Positions 58,177 to 64,000 of a stretch of DNA of 64,000 nucleotides are shown here, piece by piece. How positions within the stretch are numbered: position 1 is the first letter of the stretch; every line of letters starts with the position of its first letter. The stretch comes from Triangularia verruculosa. Its lineage: Eukaryota; Ascomycota; Sordariomycetes; Sordariales; Podosporaceae. The position numbers were made by a program, and so were the translations under genes. A model generated the notes under the pieces. It did no database searches. It saw only the letters and a program-made list of their open reading frames with translations, and was not told the origin of the DNA. The stretch covers positions 152,958-216,957 of the forward strand of contig MU863936.1 of assembly GCA_033296885.1 (NCBI GenBank), in the 5' to 3' direction.

Positions 58177-60846
58177 ATGGCAGTTAAGAAATTACACGAG
58201 AGTGATGATGCACCGGTGGTAAAGCCTAAGACTTTATTCTTCTCGCGATCCGGCGCCGTCTCTAAAGAATATACGGTAAAGGTGTTCTAAGGCTATGCGC
58301 CGGTTACTGGTGCTGACGGTAACGCCCAGTTACTCCGGAAACCTAAGATCGCTAAATCGATAGGTGCTTAGCGTGACCGAGCTCTTACAATATGGGCCGA
58401 GTGAGTCCGACACCCTCTCTTTTACCCCCGTGTTTCCTTAGCTGACCTCTTGTCTAGCTATATGTAAGAGTACTACCCCGAGGTCGACGTCGACTACGTC
58501 TGGGTCGACCTGTGCCGGGGCGATGGAACTGCTATTTAGTACTGTAAGGCCTTCCTTTAGCTTTATGTCGAGAACTCGACCTATATATGCGTTGTACTCG
58601 GCCCGGAAGAAGAGGTAAAGGACAGGGCGATTAAGTCGTCTAGGTCCCTCAATACCTTTTGGAAGTCCCTAATCGTTGCCGCCGACGCCGAGGTTTTATT
58701 GCCTAAGCGATAGGACCCGAAGAACTACTGGATAACGTTGAAACGGTAAAAGGACTACCCGGGCTTAATAGATAAAGGACCCGTCTCCCAAATTAGCCAT
58801 TGGATTTACTACGAGGGTGCCGAGATTATGGGACTTATTGCGACGCTAGAGTACTAGAAAGTCGAGTTTACCGTTAACGACATCGGCCTTATCCTCAAAA
58901 CCCTATGGCTCTACGCCTATCTTATCCCCTTTATCGCGCCCATCCAACGCGTCGTTTTTTACGTTCTCGTCCTCCTCTTCGCCTACGGCTTTCGGTAAGG
59001 CATAATCATAGGCATGAAGTACCGCGACGTTACTATAGCCGTTATACGCGACGATTAGGACCGCCGACGCTTGGTAGTAACCTTTACTATCTGGCGTAAC
59101 AAGCTTAGGGCCAACGCACTCGAGCATAAGAAGGGCGAGAAGTTCCAGTTTACTACTACCCTCCTTTTTTACCAGCTATTCTGCGTTACCTACTTCGTCG
59201 GCGTAATCGGCGTCTACTTTAACGCCTTTAAGGTCGGCTATCGATCTGTTGACGAACTCCTCTACCGGCCTAACTTCGAATACGTCGACTACGTCCCCCT
59301 AGAATAACGCGATGAGGTCCTCGACGACGATATCTTCCTAATGTCCTACACCATATTTTCGCGTATCCTCTACTACGTCCTCTTCGTAGCCGGCTTCTAG
59401 ACTATAGCGCGGATCTACGCCTTCCGCCTCGGCGCCCTGGTCGAGTACGACGGCTCGCTCACGTAGGCCGTGCGTAACTTCGTCGCCAGCTATACGAGCG
59501 ACATCTTCGAGAACAACTACCAGACCGAGCGCGTGCGCGAAGACCTCACCCGCAAGCGCTTCGGCCCCTACGCAGGCGGGACGGGCAACGAACCCCTATT
59601 TAAGGTCCTCCGCGACCTATCTATACAAAGCGACCCGCGCGCCCCGATCGAGGCCTCGGCGGAGCAGAAGGCCGTCATCGAGCAACGCCGCGATATTACG
59701 GCCCGAAAAGCCGCGTTCGAGCGGGCTAGAGCCGCCGGGCAAAAGCCCGAGATCGCCCGCGCTAAGGCGTCCTTCGACCAGCGCCGGCGCACCTTCCATA
59801 AGCTAGCGCTTATAGACGAACGCGAGTAGTACTTTGCCGAGGCTAATAACCTCCGCGCTATGGGCCGGTCGACCGCCGGTTTGCAGGAACGCTCGCGGCC
59901 CTCGACACGCCGGTCGTCGTCGGCGGACGTGGGTGAGCTGATGCGGCTGCGGACCGGGGAGGCCGGCTTCGGTAACCGGTCTGAGAGCTCCCCCGAGCTA
60001 GTCTTCGACGATAGAGCCGAGGACCTCACCGAGAAGGCTATAGCGTGGTTGCTCTGTTACGCGGAGATGGACCGGGCCGTAGCGGAAGCGACTGAGATTA
60101 CGGAGGAGAAGCGTACCTCGACCTCGGCCTCGACTTCGAACTCGATCTGCCTCATCTGCGATAAGTCGTATACGCTACGGAGATCTCTGACTAGGCATTT
60201 CCAGAAGAAGCACAGCGTCGGCACTTTCGAGCACCCGTTTCCCTACCCCCAATACTACCGCGACGGGGTAAACGCGCCGCCGACCGTATCCAGCCCGGAA
60301 GAGTGGTACGATTACATCGGGATGTACTACGGTAAGATAAATGTGCCCGTGGTTGTTGCCAGGAGTAAGGCGGCGGCAGCTCGTTTGGACGACACTAAGG
60401 CCCTAGCCCGGAAGCCTGCCAGGCGGAAGAGAGAGGAGGAGATAACTCCCGCGGAGCCGTTAATACTAGGGACTTCGGTCTTAGACTTTTTGTTTAGGGA
60501 GGAGCCGGTGTAGAAGAAGGCGCGCCGTAGTTACTATAACGATGAGTTAACGTCGGTAGGATAGTCGGAGACCAGCGAGATCGTCTTTCTCGAAAATACC
60601 CCGCGCGACTTACGGTATTCCGACCTAGTGAGTAACAGTGGTCTTAGCAGTTCCGGCTCGGGCGACGGGTGGGATTCTCCGGCTACGTCGGCGGATACCA
60701 TCGATATGCCGGGGCTCGAGTCGCCGATGGTCTCGAGCTTCGAGTTGGCTCTTCCGGTCGGCAATGCTGATCTACTCGACCTAGCTAACCTAGACGATAG
60801 CGTATAGCTGGGATTGGAGGCTTAGAATGATGGTTTGAGATGGTAA
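58177..60846 (+). pseudogene. RIP-degraded DUF3435-type tyrosine recombinase (Starship captain-like)
   Basis: From the ATG at 58177, through one recognisable intron (58401-58457, GTGAGT...TCTAG), a single frame runs to about 60846 with no frameshift but about 18 in-frame TAA/TAG codons, for example at 58288, 58369, 58465, 58537, 58558, 58711, 58855, 59056, 59398, 59827 and 60511. None is TGA. Recombinase-like motifs are AYGFR-GIIIGMKYRDV (box I arginine), IYAFRLGALVEYDG (box II arginine) and SDIFENNYQT (tyrosine nucleophile), as in DUF3435. A C2H2 finger (CLICDKSYTLRRSLTRHFQKKH) lies near 60145-60210. Gln codons are largely lost before 59500 and largely kept after, so damage is uneven. Starship captains belong to this family; a Crypton-type element is the alternative. 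Confidence 0.8.
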
Positions 60847-61560
60847 CGGGTAGCGGAGACGGATAAAGGGAGCTTTAAGACTTATAGTATTGGGGACCCG
60901 GTAGTTTAGGAGGACTTTATAGTGGAGATATAAAGAGGTACGGTATATACGGTATATTATAGCCGAGCGTTATAAAAGTCTATTAATGTAAATGCTATTT
61001 CTTAATTGATTTTAAAGCTACTTTTTTAGATTAACTATATTCTCCTGCTAATTCTCCTCTCTAAGTACCTAAAACCGCCATTTAATATACGTTTTACTTA
61101 CCCTCCTTACTATCTACGCGATACTATTATCCGACCCGCTTAAAAGCCAGATATGCTCCTATACTAAATTCGCGTTTGCGTATAGTTCGAACTGCCTAGG
61201 CCAGTTATACCGCCATTGCTATAATCCTCGGGGGAAATACCCGTACTCCTCTATATCCATTAAGGCCAGTACCTTTAATGTTTATATGTAAATCAATAGG
61301 TTGTGCAGAATAAGGTTATAATAAGTAAAGACATATTCCTCGTCGTTAGAAGTTAGTACCGGCTAAGACTCCCTTTTGTCGTGCTCGAGGACTTATCTCG
61401 GCGGGACTGCTCCTTAGCGTCGCTAGCTGGGGCAATACTACTTCCCGGACGAATTTATCAGCATTAGCGTAAACGGTGTCCGCGTATGCCCTGCAAAATG
61501 TGTCGACTTATAGGGGACAGTAGAGGCGCGGTATACGGCACTCAGTCGCGGCTATATCTC
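60847..61560. other. AT-rich RIP-affected sequence with a coding remnant
   Basis: TpA-rich, CpA-poor sequence continuing from the recombinase. It contains the minus-strand coding remnant listed separately at 61040-61275. No intact gene is present. Confidence 0.5.
61040..61275 (-). pseudogene. RIP-degraded coding remnant, unknown family
   Basis: On the minus strand one frame keeps coding character (EEYGYFPRGL, QWRYNWPRQFELYANANLV, EHIWLLSGSDNSIA, IVRRVSKTYIKWRF) interrupted only by TAG/TAA codons at former Gln positions. I do not recognise the family. It may be cargo or another element gene. Confidence 0.45.
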
Positions 61561-61810
61561 CGCGGACGGAGCCGAAGATGTACTCGGTGGCGATATAGTG
61601 GAGGCCTTCAAAGTTTTGGCCGTAGGCGATCAGTTTCGGGACCGGGATGGTTGTTGCGCTTGCGAGGAGGTTTAGGGCGATAGGCTCGACCTTGAAGTGC
61701 TCCTTGACGAATGCTCCAGTTGCGTTTGGGAGTTCGCGTTTGATGAATGTGGACTTGGCCTTATGGTACCAGTATGATTTGTCATCGGTTGTCACACGGC
61801 AGAGAGCCAA
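61508..61810 (-). pseudogene. fragment of an APH-family phosphotransferase-like gene
   Basis: The frame reads FVKEHFKVEPIALNLLAS, then IPVPKLIAYGQNFEGLHY and TEYIFGSVRGD, which resembles the N-lobe part of fungal aminoglycoside-phosphotransferase-like proteins. There is no ATG and the catalytic C-lobe (HGD, DWE motifs) is absent, so it is truncated at both ends. Unlike the sequence to its left, CpA and TpG are common here, so this piece escaped RIP or arrived later. Confidence 0.55.
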
Positions 61811-61869
61811 CAGGCCACATCTCGGCCTAACAACTATCGACCTGCACGCTGTGAGCTAACTGTTGGAAG

Positions 61870-62150
61870 TGAAGCAGTCAATCAGAGGTACGGCGGGTAT
61901 CAAAGGGATCCTACTAGCCCAGTAGTATATTAAAGGACTTGGCAGTAGCCTAAGGTAAGGAGGGCATGGACTACTTAACGGGAGATAAATACACGTTTAA
62001 AATTACTATACTATTCTAGGTCTTCTTCTTCTTTTCTTTATTATAAACTTCGAGGCCATTAAAGATTATTACTATAATTAAACCACTATTCTAAGCCCTA
62101 TATTACAGCCCTTATTATATGTTAAAATACAGCTTTTGTTTGTGGATTTT
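61870..62150. other. AT-rich intergenic sequence
   Basis: AT-rich spacer between the phosphotransferase fragment and the LTR-like sequence. No feature was recognised. Confidence 0.4.
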
Positions 62151-62830
62151 ACAGTATATCTGAGCCCTGTAAAATACAGGGCCTCAGAGGCAATACAATG
62201 GCTTGGATCAGCAGTGCTTAGGCACCACGGTTGCCGGAACGGAACTCGGCCCCCTAAAGCAATCCGAAGTCCCGGAAAGCTGAACGCTAAGGCCAGTGCC
62301 CTGCAGCGGTCAAACGGTAGCGCAACGTGGCCTGTAACGTAGCCTCTAACCTTGTTTTGGTTAGCGTATTTAGCGGACGTTCGGGCCCGGGAACGGAGTC
62401 ACCCTCGGGGAGCGAGTGGAAGACCGACGGCCTATAAGACCTCTGCCTTACACCCTATTCACTGTGATATTTCTTAGTCTGCAAGGTTCAATCAATATAC
62501 TGGTTCACCACACTCATCAGTGCCTCACAAGCCTATGTTACAGTGATTCTCTTCTATATATTACAGGGCGCCGCCCCTGTAACCCACCTTCCTTCAGTGC
62601 CCCGGCAACTGTCGAATGCTGCAGTCAAAGTCTTCTTCGCTCTCAGTGTACTGCGCCGATAGCTATTTGAGCCTATATTTACAGGCCTCAATAGCACATA
62701 TTTCAACATTATATATAATCTTCAAATATTTAAAATTCGACACACACACATACATACTATTACCTATCACCAATTATTATTTACTGTTAAAATAGGTCCC
62801 TGTGAGGCCTAACTTACAGTGGACTGGCAG
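62150..62830. repeat. LTR-like sequence with TACAGGG palindromes
   Basis: Contains the perfect stem GCCCTGTA-AAA-TACAGGGC at 62164-62182 and a second stem TTACAGGG...CCCTGTAA at 62561-62582, plus several TTACAG words. A promoter-like GCCTATAAGACC occurs near 62430. The arrangement resembles a solo LTR but I could not fix its ends or a target duplication. Confidence 0.35.
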
Positions 62831-63084
62831 CTGTAATACTACGTGGTTATAGGTGCAAAGGAATGGAGGATTCGGCCAAGTCTTTGCCCGAAGAGCTTAC
62901 CCGTCACCGAGCACTTACCCGGCACCTGTGCACGGGCCCCACTCAGCACTTCAAGCTACTTCAAAAGCTTGCATCGAGCCAACCAGTGAGCCAAAATGGC
63001 TATAATTTTATGATTAGGCCTTTAAAGCTTATATAAATCACTGGTTAAAAGGGCTAAGCCTTAGGCTTACGTTGACCCGCACTT
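62831..63084. other. no feature recognised
   Basis: Moderately AT-rich sequence without a coding frame or clear repeat. Confidence 0.4.
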
Positions 63085-63475
63085 TGGCTTAGAGGGGGGC
63101 GGTTTAGGTGAAGATTTGTATGGGCGTGAGTCGCCATTTCAGCAACTCGCACCAAAATCGGGGTCCGTCAAGCCGTACTCTGGCTCATCTGCCCGCCCTG
63201 GCGTGCGGGGCGCCGCACCTCGGTCGGTGGGGTTGTGGTAGAGGTCGAGTGCGAACCCTACTACAGAGTATTATAGTAGACTTTAGAAGGCTATCGCTAT
63301 AAATATAAAAGGCCACCCACTAATTCTCTGTTCTACAGCACCTACCAGGTGCTGTAGCCTAGCACCCCAGCAGTGAGCTACAGGTATCGTGTGTGACAAT
63401 TCCGCTACGCTATTAGTGTATTAGCTACAGGGCCCTTAGGCCTGTATATGAGCCATACCTATTTCAATAATAATA
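63085..63475 (+). repeat. left arm of a long imperfect inverted repeat
   Basis: Matches the reverse complement of 63625-64000 over about 370 bp with scattered differences. Both arms hold GTATGGGCGTGAGTCGC, AGAGGTCGAGT, CGAACCCTACTACAGAG, a TATAAATA box followed by TTCTCTGTT, and AGGGCCCTTAGGCCTGTAT. The TATA-like element suggests LTR-derived sequence. Confidence 0.75.
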
Positions 63476-63624
63476 TAAAGAAGGGCGATAAAAAAAAGGT
63501 GCCGGTAGAGTACCGGAGGTATCCGGTATTTACAGTAAAATACTTTTAAGGTCTATTAGAAAGGGGACTATAGGACTATAAAATTAAATTTAAAGAAAAA
63601 GTAAAGTTTAAACTTTTTTAGGTT

Positions 63625-64000
63625 TATTATTGTTAAAAGGTATGAGCCGCATACAGGCCTAAGGGCCCTATAGCGGTAGGCACTTACAGTGCTCTTCTAG
63701 TGCAGCGGAATTAACACACACGATACCTAAAGCTCACTGCTGGGGTACTGTATAACAGAGAATATAGGTGGTAGCCTTCTTTATTTATAGAGCTAGCCTT
63801 CTGTAATCCAATTGTATCCTCTGTAGTAGGGTTCGTACTCGACCTCTACCACATACCCACCGACCGATGCGCAGAGGCTCGCACGCCAGAACGGGCTGAT
63901 GAGCTAGAGTACGACTTGCAGGACCCCGTTTTTGGTGCGAGTTGCCAAAAAGCGACTCACGCCCATACAAAACTTCACCCAAACGGCACCCCCTCTGACC
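63625..64000 (-). repeat. right arm of the inverted repeat, reaching the window edge
   Basis: Inverted partner of 63085-63475, separated by about 150 bp of AT-rich spacer. The match runs to the last bases of the window, so the outer end is not visible. Confidence 0.75.

Noticed and set aside
58177..60846. Genetic-code reassignment of UAA/UAG to Gln as an explanation for the many stops
   Set aside because: All other genes in the window use TAA, TAG and TGA normally, and CpA depletion accounts for the stops.

Overview
The window is nuclear DNA of a filamentous ascomycete, most likely a sordariomycete and probably Sordariales. The evidence is: short spliceosomal introns (48 to about 140 nt, one of 409 nt), fungal gene families (DUF7727, fungal STAND/NLR proteins, a C2H2+Zn2Cys6 regulator, Rtc3-like, OPA3-like), and at the right end a clear repeat-induced point mutation (RIP) signature. 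All exon structures were assembled by hand from splice signals and frame continuity. Class is better supported than order.

Layout. 1-5 kb: a TIR-bounded repeat copy, then a DUF7708-type/NACHT/ankyrin NLR-like gene. 5.5-7.5 kb: an MFS transporter on the minus strand. 7.9-8.3 kb: a second repeat copy with target-site duplications. 9.9-13.1 kb: a transcription factor combining two C2H2 fingers with a Zn2Cys6 cluster. 13.2-15.7 kb: a truncated repeat copy and two poorly supported minus-strand hypothetical genes. 16.2-36.7 kb is a dense housekeeping block: NTF2-like protein, amino-acid permease, class I alpha-mannosidase, ATG10, U2B''-like RRM protein, ARPC1, a hypothetical protein, Polo-like kinase, OPA3-like protein and a hypothetical protein. 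36.8-42.0 kb: a fourth repeat copy, then a second NLR-like gene (Goodbye-like N-terminus, NACHT, TPR-like region, cysteine-rich end) cut by a single in-frame TAG. 42-45.5 kb is gene-poor. 45.5-57.2 kb: DUF7727 membrane protein, Rtc3/SBDS-like protein, a seven-exon RhoGEF (DH-PH), the proteasome chaperone Nas2/PSMD9 and the Ran GTPase.

From about 58.2 kb the character changes. A long gene is open over its whole length apart from about 18 TAA/TAG codons (never TGA) and has no frameshift. Its residues resemble a DUF3435-type tyrosine recombinase, the family that includes Starship captains, with a C-terminal zinc finger. It is followed by RIP-degraded coding remnants, a non-degraded fragment of a phosphotransferase-like (APH family) gene, LTR-like palindromic sequence and a roughly 370-bp imperfect inverted repeat at the window edge. 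I read this end as a decayed mobile-element region, possibly the captain end of a Starship that continues past the window.

The most notable points are: (1) the RIP-killed but frame-intact recombinase; (2) the NLR with one UAG in a context compatible with sexual-stage A-to-I mRNA editing in sordariomycetes, or with a RIP mutation; (3) a non-autonomous TIR element family with 5-bp target duplications and an internal array of about 20-bp units, two copies of which sit in the same orientation directly upstream of the two NLR genes.
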